Assembly: GCF_013370205.1 (NCBI RefSeq)
Contig: NZ_JABWGV010000002.1
Location: 612,749-676,748, forward strand
Length of the DNA stretch: 64,000 nucleotides
DNA from: Qipengyuania atrilutea
GTDB taxonomy: Bacteria; Pseudomonadota; Alphaproteobacteria; Sphingomonadales; Sphingomonadaceae
Direction of reading: 5' to 3'
Shown here: positions 35,129 to 43,104 of the stretch, in pieces
Layout of the letters: the number at the start of each line of letters is the position of its first letter
Position numbering within the stretch: position 1 is the first letter of the stretch
Translations under genes and position numbers: made by a program
The notes under the pieces: model-generated
Told to the model about the DNA's origin: nothing
The model's database searches: none
The model's input: the letters and a program-made list of their open reading frames with translations, nothing else

Positions 35129-36196
35129 CTAGAACCAGAAGTGCACACCCAATACGTAGTTCGTGGCGCTGGGGTCTTCCCCGGCGTCACGCGCGTAATC
35201 GGCGCTACCTCCAGTTTTCCATTCCTGCTCAATCCCGATGTAAGGGGCGAATTCGCGGGCAATCTCGTAGCGTAAACGGACGCCGGCCTCGATCGTATCG
35301 AGACCCGCACCAATACCCAATTCGGGCACATCCTGCGCGGATAGCGAGACTTCTGCGCGCGGCTGGATGACTAGGCGCTGCGTGATGCGCTGGTCTAGCT
35401 CGACCTCGGCGGTAGCCGTTACGTCACCCTTGTTGGATACATATACGTCCGCTTCGACCTCGAACAGATAGGGCGCAAGGCCCTGTATGCCGAGATCGAG
35501 ATAGGTTCGCTTCGGCCCGGTCAGATCCTGACGCACGCCGGCTTGCAGGTCGAACCAGGGCGATATCGCGCGTCCGTAAAGTAGCGCCACGTCCGCGTCT
35601 TCCACACCTCCCTCGAAATCACCTTCGCCTTCGGATTCGAGCCAAACGCGGTTCAGATCGCCTCCGTACCATGCATCGCCGTCCCACAGAAATCCGTCTT
35701 CGCCGCCGCGAAAGCGGTACTCAAACCTGTCGAGAATCAGCCCACTCGTCATCATGCCGCCGCCGTCGCGGGCGAGCGCGCCGCGGCTGTCGCGCATGGC
35801 GTCTACGCCCCAGATCGCATCGGCTGCGGTCGGTGGCCCCGATCCGGCAGAGGGCGGGGGCGGGAGGATGGGGATTTCCGCCTCAGAACCGTGCATCGCA
35901 CCATGGTCCATCTCCGAATGGTTCATCGCTCCATGGTCCATCTGCGAGTGGTCCATCTCAGAATGATCCATTTGCGCGTGGTCCATCTCCGCACGATCCT
36001 TCTCCGGACTTTCGGGCGGGGCGCATTCGCCCGCCGGGACAGCATGGCCCATCGCGCGATGCCTGGCGGCTTCCTTCTCGCACTCGGTCTGGTCCTGCGC
36101 AGGCTCGCCATGCGATCCATGCATTGAATGGTCCTGCGCAGCGACCGGCGAGGCCAGCGCGCTCATCGCAATACCTGGAAGCAGCGCGGTTCTCAT
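35129..36196 (-). CDS. copB: Copper resistance outer-membrane protein CopB/PcoB, with Met-Asp-His repeats
   Basis: A protein of 355 residues. The signal peptide ends at about 'ASPVAAQ' (residue 21). Residues 70-102 are seven M-D/N-H-x-x units, a copper-binding array, preceded by further Met/His residues. The C-terminal 230 residues form the CopB beta-barrel: 'ILDRFEYRFRGGEDGFLWDG', 'LLYGRAISPWFDLQAGVRQD', 'APYLFEVEADVYVS', ending 'YVLGVHFWF' with a terminal Phe typical of barrels. Translated after copA with a 4-bp ATGA overlap. It probably binds or sheds copper at the outer membrane. Confidence 0.92.
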   Translation of the reverse strand: MRTALLPGIAMSALASPVAAQDHSMHGSHGEPAQDQTECEKEAARHRAMGHAVPAGECAPPESPEKDRAEMDHAQMDHSEMDHSQMDHGAMNHSEMDHGAMHGSEAEIPILPPPPSAGSGPPTAADAIWGVDAMRDSRGALARDGGGMMTSGLILDRFEYRFRGGEDGFLWDGDAWYGGDLNRVWLESEGEGDFEGGVEDADVALLYGRAISPWFDLQAGVRQDLTGPKRTYLDLGIQGLAPYLFEVEADVYVSNKGDVTATAEVELDQRITQRLVIQPRAEVSLSAQDVPELGIGAGLDTIEAGVRLRYEIAREFAPYIGIEQEWKTGGSADYARDAGEDPSATNYVLGVHFWF

Positions 36197-37977
36197 GCGG
36201 CCTCCGGCGAGGCGACGGTGACTACCTGAAACATGCCCGAATGCATGTGATAGAGAAGATGGCAGTGAAACGCCCAGTCGCCCGGCTCGTCCGCCGTCAC
36301 GTCGAACTCGGCATAACCGCCCGGCTGTACGATCGCGGTGTGCTTCTGCGGCTGGAAGCCTTCCGGCGCACCGTTGACCAGTTCGAAGAAATGGCCGTGC
36401 AGATGGATCGGGTGCGCCATCATGGTATTGTTGACCAACTTCACTCTGACGCGCTCGTTATAGGCAAAACGGATCGGATTGTCGGTAACGGAGGAATATT
36501 TCTGCCCGTCGAACGACCACATGTACCGTTCCATATTGCCGGTCAGGTGGATCTCCAGCTTGCGCGAGGGCGTGCGCGGATCGTCGTTGCGCTTAAGAGC
36601 AGTCAGATCGTTGTAGGTGAGGACGCGGTGGGGAACCTTGTCGAGCCCGATGCCGGGATCGCCCATCCGGTCCACCGGGTTCGTGGCCACCATGTCGATG
36701 CCAGGACCGACTTTCACCGTCGGCGGCAGCTTCGACGTGTCGCGCATGTCCATGCCCGACATGTCCATACCGTCCATCGGCTCCGGCGCCGTTGTCTTCG
36801 CCGGCATCGCATGTCCCATCGCCGAGTGATCCATGGAACTGTGATCGATTCCGCCGCCGCCATGCGCGCCGTGGTTCATGCCCATGTCTGCCATCGTAAG
36901 CAGCGGCGGGTCGCGCAGCGGGGGGACTGCCGCCCGCGCGCCGGGCCTGCTTGCCAGCGTCGCGAGAGCCATGCCGGAGCGGTCCATCGCTTCCGCCACG
37001 ATCGTCATCGCCTCGCCAACCGGCTCGACCACGATATCGTAGGTTTCCGCCGTGCCGATCTGGAATTCCTCGACCGGAACGGGGCGCACGTTGAGGCCGT
37101 CCGCGGCTACGACATGCATCACCGCACCCGGAATGCGCACATTGAAGAAGCTCATCGCGCTGCCGTTGATGACGCGGATGCGCACCCGCTCCCCCGGATT
37201 GAACGCGAACTCCAGTCCTTCTTCCGGCCCGTGACCGTTTGCGAGATAGGTGTAGGTAGAACCGGTCACATCGAGAATGTCGGTCGCCATCATTCGCATC
37301 CGGCCCCACATCCGGCGCTCGTCGGCGTCCAGCGGATAATCGTCGGTAAAGCTCGTTTGCTGGTAGTTGAAGTAGCCTTCGCCCTTCTTCAGCCGGTCCA
37401 TGATCCGGTGCGGATGCATCGGCGTGAACTCGCTCAGCAGCAGCACATAGTCACGGTCCGCCTGCACCGGGTCCGGACCGGCGGGATCGATGACGATAGG
37501 GCCGTAATGTCCGGTCTGTTCCTGCAAAGCCGAGTGCGAATGCCACCAGTAGGTGCCGGATTGGCGCACGGGGAATTCGGCGGTGAACGTCTCGCCGGGT
37601 CCGATACCGGGGAAGCTGACACCGGGTACACCATCGAGGTGGAAGGGAAGCAAAAGGCCGTGCCAGTGAACCGAAGTGTCCTCGTTCAGGGTGTTGTGAA
37701 CGTTAAGGCTGACCGTCGTTCCTTCCTTCAGCCGCAGCATCGGGCCTGGCACGCTGCCGTTGACGGCAACCGCATGACCGTATTGCCCCTGAACAACTTG
37801 CATTCCCTCGCCGACGATCAGGTCGATGCTCGCACCCGAAACTTCGTCGAAACCGGCTCGGATCATGCCGCCGTGCGCCAAATCCGCTCCGCGTGCCCAT
37901 GCGGGCATAGCCAGCGCACCGGTCGCGAGCGCACCGGCGCCGAGCAGTTTACGGCGGGAAAGGGCTACCGACGGCAT
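36193..37977 (-). CDS. copA: Copper resistance multicopper oxidase CopA/PcoA, Tat-exported
   Basis: A protein of 594 residues. The Tat signal 'SRRKLLGAGALATGALAMPA' is followed by three cupredoxin domains. Copper ligands: 'VHWHGLLLPF', 'WWHSHSALQEQTGHYG', 'HPIHLHGHFFEL', and 'FHCHLLYHMHSGM' (type 1, 2 and 3 sites all present). The middle carries Met-rich runs ('MADMGMNHGAHG', 'GMDMSGMDM') that likely bind Cu(I). It oxidises periplasmic Cu(I) to Cu(II). The upstream 87 bp separates it from the divergent CsoR-type gene and contains a candidate operator. Confidence 0.95.
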   Translation of the reverse strand: MPSVALSRRKLLGAGALATGALAMPAWARGADLAHGGMIRAGFDEVSGASIDLIVGEGMQVVQGQYGHAVAVNGSVPGPMLRLKEGTTVSLNVHNTLNEDTSVHWHGLLLPFHLDGVPGVSFPGIGPGETFTAEFPVRQSGTYWWHSHSALQEQTGHYGPIVIDPAGPDPVQADRDYVLLLSEFTPMHPHRIMDRLKKGEGYFNYQQTSFTDDYPLDADERRMWGRMRMMATDILDVTGSTYTYLANGHGPEEGLEFAFNPGERVRIRVINGSAMSFFNVRIPGAVMHVVAADGLNVRPVPVEEFQIGTAETYDIVVEPVGEAMTIVAEAMDRSGMALATLASRPGARAAVPPLRDPPLLTMADMGMNHGAHGGGGIDHSSMDHSAMGHAMPAKTTAPEPMDGMDMSGMDMRDTSKLPPTVKVGPGIDMVATNPVDRMGDPGIGLDKVPHRVLTYNDLTALKRNDDPRTPSRKLEIHLTGNMERYMWSFDGQKYSSVTDNPIRFAYNERVRVKLVNNTMMAHPIHLHGHFFELVNGAPEGFQPQKHTAIVQPGGYAEFDVTADEPGDWAFHCHLLYHMHSGMFQVVTVASPEAA

Positions 37978-38008
37978 AATACTTGCATCTCCTAGAGCGG
38001 TTCACATA

Positions 38009-38027
38009 TATACCCCCATACCGTATT
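38009..38027. promoter_or_regulatory. Candidate CsoR-type operator between copA and the repressor gene
   Basis: In the 87-bp divergent intergenic region lies ATACCCCCATACCGTAT (38010-38026) with arms ATAC/GTAT around a C-tract. CsoR/RcnR/FrmR-family operators are A/T-rich inverted arms flanking a G/C-tract, so this is the natural binding site for the product of the adjacent gene and would control both directions. It has not been compared with a curated motif. Confidence 0.5.
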
Positions 38028-38064
38028 ACAAGCCGTTCAAGCGGACGCCTCAGGAGCCAGCACC

Positions 38065-38337
38065 ATGCCGCACGACAGCGGAAAGATCGTGAACCGCTTA
38101 CGCCGGATCGAAGGCCAGGTTCGCGGCGTCGCCCAGATGGTCGAAGACGACCGCTACTGCATCGACATCCTGACGCAGGTGCAGGCCGTGAAAGCCGCGC
38201 TCGGGAGGGCGGAAAGCGAAATCCTCAAACGCCATGCCGCATGCTGTGTCGCGGAAGCGATCTCAAGCGGCGACGAGGTCGAGCAGCAGCAGAAGTTCAG
38301 CGAATTGATCGACCTGTTCGAGAAAGCTAAACGATGA
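38065..38337 (+). CDS. csoR: CsoR/FrmR-family metal-sensing transcriptional repressor
   Basis: A protein of 90 residues, all helical, the normal size of this family. The pattern 'NRLRRIEGQVRGVAQMVEDD' is the family hallmark. Putative Cu(I) ligands are Cys32 in 'RYCIDILTQ' and the His-x3-Cys pair in 'LKRHAACCV' (His61, with Cys64/Cys65), matching the C-H-C set of CsoR. In the copper-bound state it would release DNA and allow copA-copB and its own operon to be expressed. AGGAG lies 9 bases before the ATG. Confidence 0.85.
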   Translation: MPHDSGKIVNRLRRIEGQVRGVAQMVEDDRYCIDILTQVQAVKAALGRAESEILKRHAACCVAEAISSGDEVEQQQKFSELIDLFEKAKR

Positions 38338-38411
38338 ATTCGTGGGCGTCTTTGATGCCGAATCCGGCTTCGTCACGCTGTCAGTCACTTATTTAGCAAG
38401 GGGAATTTGCG

Positions 38412-38891
38412 ATGCTTCATCTTATCAATAACGCCATCGCCAAGCGGAGTATCGCCGGGAGCTTGATACTCGGCACGGCGCTCACCGCCTGCGCCGCGCA
38501 GGCTGCCAGCGTCACCATGTACCGCGATCCTCATTGCGGTTGCTGTCTCGCCTGGGCCGGTCACATGGAAGAGAGGGGCAAGCACGAGGTCACCTCGATC
38601 GACCATGCCGACATGGGCGCGGTCAAGGCCGAGCGCGGCGTTCCGGCCGACCTGCGATCGTGCCATACTGCTGTGGTCGACGGCTATGTCATCGAAGGTC
38701 ATGTCCCCGCCGCGGATATCGAGCGGTTGCTCGCCGAGCGCCCCGACGGCGTCACCGGCCTAGCAGTTGCTGGCATGCCAATGGGCTCACCCGGCATGGA
38801 ACATGGCGACCACCGGCAGCCCTTCGAAGTAATCGCGTTCGGACCCGAAGGTCGCAGCGTCTGGGCGAGTTACGACGGACGCGGATCGTGA
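38412..38891 (+). CDS. DUF411 metal-binding periplasmic protein
   Basis: A protein of 159 residues with a signal peptide (hydrophobic 'SIAGSLILGTALTACAAQAA'). The DUF411 domain follows: 'VTMYRDPHCGCCLAWAGHME' with a CxCC metal/thiol centre, 'GVPADLRSCHTAVVDGYVIE', 'GHVPAADIERLLAERP', and 'GLAVAGMPMGSPGME' with Met residues. Members are common in copper- and silver-resistance loci, probably as periplasmic copper carriers; this is a family association, not proof. RBS AAGGGGA before ATG 38412. The stop overlaps the following GTG start. Confidence 0.85.
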   Translation: MLHLINNAIAKRSIAGSLILGTALTACAAQAASVTMYRDPHCGCCLAWAGHMEERGKHEVTSIDHADMGAVKAERGVPADLRSCHTAVVDGYVIEGHVPAADIERLLAERPDGVTGLAVAGMPMGSPGMEHGDHRQPFEVIAFGPEGRSVWASYDGRGS

Positions 38892-39658
38892 GCGGTCGGG
38901 CCGATCCCGGGAAGAAAGCCACCGTTTACCGGATGGTAATGCCGGAACACGTGTGTCCGTACGGCCTGAAAACCGTCGACCTGCTCAGGCGCGAAGGCTT
39001 TACGATCGACGATCACCACCTCGAAACGCGTGAGGAAACCGACGCCTTCAAGGAAAAGCACGACGTCAAGACGACGCCGCAGACCTTCATCGATGGAAAG
39101 CGCATCGGCGGCTACGACGATCTGCGCGAGCATTTCGGAAAGTCTACGCAGAAGGCAGACGAAACGAGCTATCAGCCGGTCATCGCGATCTTCGGGATCG
39201 CGCTGCTCCTTGCGCTGGCGATCAGCTGGTATGTGTTCGACAGCGTCTTCACGGTCCAGGCGGCCGAATGGTTCGTCAGCCTTTCGATGGCACTGCTCGC
39301 GATCCAGAAGTTGCAGGACATCCGCAGCTTCTCGACCATGTTCCTCAATTACGATCTGCTCGCGCGGCGCTGGGTTCCCTACGGCTTCATCTACCCGTTC
39401 GGCGAGGCGCTCGCCGGTGTTCTGATGGTGGCACATGCGCTACCGATCGTTTCCGTACCCGTTTCCCTGTTCATCGGAACCGTCGGCGCGGTCAGCGTGT
39501 TCAAAGCGGTCTATATCGATAGGCGCGAGCTGAAATGCGCCTGTGTCGGCGGCAGCAGCAATGTTCCCCTCGGCTTCGTATCGCTGACGGAGAATTTGTT
39601 CATGATCGGCATGGGGCTATGGATGGGCGCGAAGGCGCTCGGCTGGATCACGCTCTGA
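38888..39658 (+). CDS. Fusion of glutaredoxin and MauE-like membrane domain
   Basis: A protein of 256 residues starting at GTG 38888, sharing GTGA with the DUF411 stop. Residues about 10-85 are a glutaredoxin with the active site CPYG in 'HVCPYGLKTVDLLRREGF' and the cis-Pro segment 'TTPQTFIDGKRIGGYDDL'. Residues 95-256 form about four membrane helices of the MauE/DoxX-like type ('PVIAIFGIALLLALAISWYV', 'PFGEALAGVLMVAHALPIVS') with a CACVGG motif that may relay electrons. This fusion would move reductant across the inner membrane to cysteines of periplasmic copper proteins such as the DUF411 protein; that is inference from adjacency. Confidence 0.82.
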   Translation: MSGRADPGKKATVYRMVMPEHVCPYGLKTVDLLRREGFTIDDHHLETREETDAFKEKHDVKTTPQTFIDGKRIGGYDDLREHFGKSTQKADETSYQPVIAIFGIALLLALAISWYVFDSVFTVQAAEWFVSLSMALLAIQKLQDIRSFSTMFLNYDLLARRWVPYGFIYPFGEALAGVLMVAHALPIVSVPVSLFIGTVGAVSVFKAVYIDRRELKCACVGGSSNVPLGFVSLTENLFMIGMGLWMGAKALGWITL

Positions 39659-39743
39659 AACGCTTTCGATCATAGAGGATGACAAGTCAGTTCAGCTGTT
39701 CTGCAGTGGGATCAGGACTGAAAATTTTCCCGGCAGCGCCGAA

Positions 39744-39777
39744 CAGGGGAAGCATCGCCATTGGCGAACTTCCCCTG
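39744..39777. terminator. Bidirectional hairpin terminator between glutaredoxin-MauE and GH43
   Basis: CAGGGGAAG (39744-39752) pairs perfectly with CTTCCCCTG (39769-39777); the 16-base loop contains a second small stem, CGCC-ATT-GGCG. Convergent genes flank it on both sides (stop of the fusion at 39658, stop of GH43 at 39791). T-rich flanks are weak (CCTTGTT to the right, AAAATTTT to the left at 39721), so strength is uncertain. Confidence 0.65.
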
Positions 39778-39790
39778 CCTTGTTCGATGG

Positions 39791-40864
39791 CTAGTCGAGA
39801 TCAGTCATCGGATTGATCGTTTCTATGGTCCCGTCAGCACGGAAGGTGAGCGGGGTCATCTTCACGTTACGCAAATGGGTGAGACCGGAGCGCTGCGTAT
39901 CGTGGTAGAACAGCCACCATTGCCCGTCGATCTCCGTGATGGAATGATGCGTCGTCCAACCCTCTACCGGTTCGAGTATGCGGCCGCGATAGGTGAACGG
40001 ACCGTAAGGCGAGTCGCCCGTTGCATAGACGAGGTAATGCGTCTCGCCCGTTGAATAGGTGAGATAGTAAGTGTCGCCGCGCCGGAAGACCCACGCTCCT
40101 TCGAAGAATCGGCGGTCTAGATCACCCGCAAGCAACGGGTCGCCGTGTTCGTCGAGTATCTGGACTGGGCGGAGCGGCTCTGCAAACTCCAGCATATCGG
40201 GTGCCATGCGCGCCACGACCGGAGTAATGGCGGGTTCGCCTGGCGGTGTCGGATCGTCCTCGGTCACGCTGGCATCGTAGCTACCGTTCGGCCAGCGTTG
40301 CAGCTGGCCGCCCCAGATGCCGCCGAGATACATGTAGTGCTCGCCGTCGTTATCGCGCAGGATTCCCGGATCGATGGAATAGCTTCCTTCGATCGGCTCG
40401 GCTTGCGGCGTGAACGGACCCGTCGGAGATTTCGAGGTCGCCGCGCCAATGCGGAAGATGTCGTTCGCATCCTTGGCCGGAAAATACAGGAAATAGGTGC
40501 CGTTGCGGTAGGCCGCGTCGGGCGCCCACATCTGGCGCTTGGCCCACGGCACCTGCTCCACATCGAGTGCGGGCGGGTGGACGGTGACCGGCCCGCCGGG
40601 GCGTTCCATCGACAGGACCTGGTAGTCCCGCATGTCGAAGGCATCGGCCGAGTTGTACAACTCCTCGGGTACTTCCTCGTCATGGCTGGCATAGATGTAT
40701 ATCCGGCCGTCGTTCCATACGCGCGCGGAAGGGTCCGCAGTATAGATCTCATCGGTCAGGGGCTGCGCAATGTAGCGCGGATCACCCTCCTGCATGGGCG
40801 TGGTCGCACAGGCGGCCAAGAGCGATACGGTAGCAGCGCAAATCGCGGTCTTAAGGGGTGTCAA
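39791..40864 (-). CDS. Glycoside hydrolase family 43, predicted lipoprotein or periplasmic enzyme
   Basis: A protein of 357 residues with a lipobox-like signal ('ATVSLLAACATT'). The GH43 catalytic triad can be read from a five-bladed propeller: Asp in 'YTADPSARVWNDGRIYIYAS', Asp in 'GSYSIDPGILRD', and Glu in 'RRFFEGAWVFRRGD'; 'APDAAYRNGTYFLYFPAKD' and 'EIDGQWWLFYHDTQRSG' complete the fold. GH43 acts on arabinan or xylan-type glycosidic bonds; the exact linkage is unknown. It is alone, without a SusD/TonB partner, but a LacI-type operator lies 20-32 bp upstream of its start. Confidence 0.9.
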   Translation of the reverse strand: MTPLKTAICAATVSLLAACATTPMQEGDPRYIAQPLTDEIYTADPSARVWNDGRIYIYASHDEEVPEELYNSADAFDMRDYQVLSMERPGGPVTVHPPALDVEQVPWAKRQMWAPDAAYRNGTYFLYFPAKDANDIFRIGAATSKSPTGPFTPQAEPIEGSYSIDPGILRDNDGEHYMYLGGIWGGQLQRWPNGSYDASVTEDDPTPPGEPAITPVVARMAPDMLEFAEPLRPVQILDEHGDPLLAGDLDRRFFEGAWVFRRGDTYYLTYSTGETHYLVYATGDSPYGPFTYRGRILEPVEGWTTHHSITEIDGQWWLFYHDTQRSGLTHLRNVKMTPLTFRADGTIETINPMTDLD

Positions 40865-40883
40865 ATTGTCTCTCCCAATTTAC

Positions 40884-40896
40884 GGTAGCGCTAACA
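40884..40896 (-). promoter_or_regulatory. LacI-type (XylR-like) operator upstream of GH43
   Basis: GGTAGCGCTAACA at 40884-40896 contains the perfect palindrome TAGCGCTA (40886-40893). On the minus strand it reads TGTTAGCGCTACC, close to the TGGTAGCGCTACCA-type sites bound by LacI-family sugar regulators such as Caulobacter XylR. It lies just upstream of the GH43 start codon, in the position for repression. No LacI gene is in the window. Confidence 0.55.
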
Positions 40897-41055
40897 TACA
40901 AACAAACTGCGGCAACTCGCAAATACGTTTCTGACGGTTGCGCTCATCGCTTGCTTTATCTCGTTTGAAACACGCACTGTTCGGCGATTGATAGCTCTGC
41001 GGCGCAGCGCCGTTCGGGGGCTGCGTTATATGCTCATCGATTTACCGCACGGCGC

Positions 41056-42099
41056 TCACGCGGTCTCCATCGCGCGCGCTGCCATCGCCGGGCCGAAAGG
41101 AACGAGCGCATTCTCGAACAGGTCGGTTGCCGCTTCCCAGCTGAAACGTTTCGCGTGTGCCACGCATGCGGCTGGGTCGATCGCGAGAGCCCGCTTTACG
41201 TTTGCGGTTAGGTCGGGGCCGATCGCACCGACTTCGTTCGTCAGAATGTCTCGCGGCCCCGTCGCGTCGTACGCCGCTACCGGAGTACCGCTGGCTAGTG
41301 CCTCGATCAGGACAAGGCCGAAGGTATCGGTCATGCTGGGAAATACGAAGCAATCGGCCGTTCGGTACGCTGCTGCAAGCGCCTCGCCGGTGCGCGAACC
41401 CAAGAAGTGCGCATCCGGAAACGCTCGCATCAGTTCCCTGCGTTGAGGTCCATCGCCGACGACGAATTTAGCGGCATCGATGTCGAGTGACAAAAAGGCC
41501 TTCAGGTTCTTCTCGACTGCGACACGGCCAACGAACAGCAGTTTCGGCTTTCCGCCGGCAAGGGCGAGAATCGCGGCATCTGGTGGACCGTCAGGACCGA
41601 ATGCGGCCAGATCGACGCCACGGCCCCAGTCGCTCGTATGGACTATGCCCCTGCGCGCAAGTTCGCGTTTCATACTGTCCGTCGCGCAGAGTACGGAGCT
41701 GGAGGCCGCGTGAAATCGCCGCAGGGCGGGCCAGAAGAAACCCTCGTTCAGCCGCGTGCGCTTCGAAAGATATTGCGGAAAATGCGTATGAAAGGCGCTC
41801 GTGAACGGCATTCCGGACCGCTTCGCCCAGCGTCTCGCGGCAAATCCAAGCGGTCCTTCGGTAGCGATATGCAGCGCCTGCGGCCTGAACCTCTCGATCA
41901 TCGGTCCCACCCGCTTCTCCCCTGCAAGCGCGAGACGGATCTCCGGGTAGGAGGGGCACGGAGCCGAACGGAACCGATCGGGCGAGATGATATCTACAAG
42001 ATGGCCGCGATTTTCCAGTACGCGGCGCGTAGCCTCGAGAGTTCGGACCACACCGTTGACCTGCGGTTTCCATGCATCGGTTACAAAACAGATACGCAT
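41056..42099 (-). CDS. agt: GT4-family glycosyltransferase, likely Agt diacylglycerol glycosyltransferase of phosphorus-stress lipid remodelling
   Basis: A protein of about 347 residues. Start ATG (MRICFVTDAWKPQVNGVVRT) overlaps the plcP stop by 1 base (TAATG). Two Rossmann domains: 'GVVRTLEATRRVLENRGHLV' in the N-domain and the sugar-nucleotide part 'KLLFVGRVAVEKNLKAFL', 'FVVGDGPQRRELMRAFPDAH', 'VFPSMTDTFGLVLIEALASG' with the GT4 Glu-x7-Glu-like pattern. In marine alphaproteobacteria the plcP-agt pair replaces phospholipids with glycolipids under phosphate limitation. The substrate assignment rests on that neighbour, not on diagnostic residues. Confidence 0.7.
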   Translation of the reverse strand: MRICFVTDAWKPQVNGVVRTLEATRRVLENRGHLVDIISPDRFRSAPCPSYPEIRLALAGEKRVGPMIERFRPQALHIATEGPLGFAARRWAKRSGMPFTSAFHTHFPQYLSKRTRLNEGFFWPALRRFHAASSSVLCATDSMKRELARRGIVHTSDWGRGVDLAAFGPDGPPDAAILALAGGKPKLLFVGRVAVEKNLKAFLSLDIDAAKFVVGDGPQRRELMRAFPDAHFLGSRTGEALAAAYRTADCFVFPSMTDTFGLVLIEALASGTPVAAYDATGPRDILTNEVGAIGPDLTANVKRALAIDPAACVAHAKRFSWEAATDLFENALVPFGPAMAARAMETA

Positions 42100-42971
42100 T
42101 ACGCCGCCTCCTCTCGGATTTCCGTAGTTCGGGCGAGAACCTCCTCGCTCCAGCGAAGGATTTCCATTCGGCCGTCCGGATGTTCGACGAGCGCCGTGCA
42201 ACTCTCGACCCAGTCGCCATCGTTGTAATATGCTAGGCCGTCGAAATCGCGCTGTTCGGCGGTGTGAATATGACCGCACACGACCCCGTCGAGGTGCCTT
42301 TTCCGCGCTGCTGTAGCGACAGTCTCTTCGAACCGGGAGATGAAGGCGACCGCATCCTTTACCTTGTGCTTGGCATGGGCGGAAAGAGACCAGTAGGGAA
42401 GGTTGAGGCGGCGCCGTACCGCGTTGATGGCGACATTCAGTTTAAGCAGGAAAGTGTAGGCTGCGTCGCCGAGAAAGGCGAGCCAGCGCTGGCTCATCAC
42501 GACCGCATCGAACTCGTCGCCGTGAAGGACCAACAGGCGCCGCCCGTCTGCCGTTTCATGGACCGCACTGCGGCGGATCTCGACCCCGCCGAAATCGAGG
42601 CCGGAAAACTGCCGGAACATCTCGTCGTGATTGCCGGGAATATAGACCACGCGCGATCCGCTCTTGGCTCGCTTCATGATGCGCCTGACGATCGCATTAT
42701 GACGTTCCGGCCAGTAGAAGCGCCGCTTCATTCACCAGCCGTCAATGATGTCACCGACGAGGTAGAGGGTCTCGCTATCGCAATGGTCGAGGAAATCGAT
42801 CAGCAACTGGTCGTTGCATCCGCGTGTTCCCAAATGAACGTCCGAGATCCAGATTGTCCGGTATTGCCTTCGCGGTGCACCGGACGGTCCGATGCCTTTA
42901 ACTTTTTTGGACAAGTCCTTGAACTGGTCCGGTCGATTTCGGTTCGGACCAAGCTTCGTCAATTTCGACAT
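42099..42971 (-). pseudogene. plcP: PlcP-like phospholipase C metallophosphoesterase interrupted by in-frame TGA
   Basis: Reading from ATG (complement 42969-42971) gives MSKLTKLGPNRNRPDQFKDL and then the phosphoesterase motifs 'RTIWISDVHLGTRGCNDQ' (metal Asp/His) and 'LVGDIIDGW', followed by TGA at 42732-42734. The same frame continues without gap as MKRRFYWPERHN, 'VVYIPGNHDEMF', 'RRLLVLHGDEFDAVV', 'LDGVVCGHIHTAEQ', 'YYNDGDWVESCTALVEHPDG'. Homologues read DGWR-L/M-RR-x-YWP, so TGA falls on an Arg codon; a single CGA-to-TGA change suffices. As written it is either a disrupted gene, a read-through product, or a sequencing error. PlcP removes headgroups from phospholipids in phosphate starvation. 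Confidence 0.75.
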
Positions 42972-43104
42972 GCGCGCCTCCCTGTTCGGAAGGTCGGTAG
43001 ATCGCGCGCGTTACAGTCTGCCTTGAGATGTTACATTGGCGAGACTTGAAGAACTTTTGACGTTCCTCAGGGAGGAATGGCTGGCAATCAAGCGGCGATA
43101 TCGC

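Noticed and set aside
35886..35990. Short tandem repeats in DNA, CRISPR-like at first glance
   Set aside because: They encode the MDHxx units of copB in frame; no spacers and unit size is 15 bp.
35671..37995. Plus-strand open frame of 774 residues opposite copA and copB
   Set aside because: Antisense shadow; it is His/Arg-rich because it mirrors the Met/His repeats of the real genes.
42732..42734. TGA in plcP as a selenocysteine codon
   Set aside because: Homologues have Arg there, not Cys, and there is no reason to expect selenium at this position; nonsense change is simpler.
43011..43036. GTTACA repeats upstream of plcP as a second Pho box
   Set aside because: The units (GTAAC on the minus strand) are 20 bp apart, not 22 or 11, and lack the CTGTC core.
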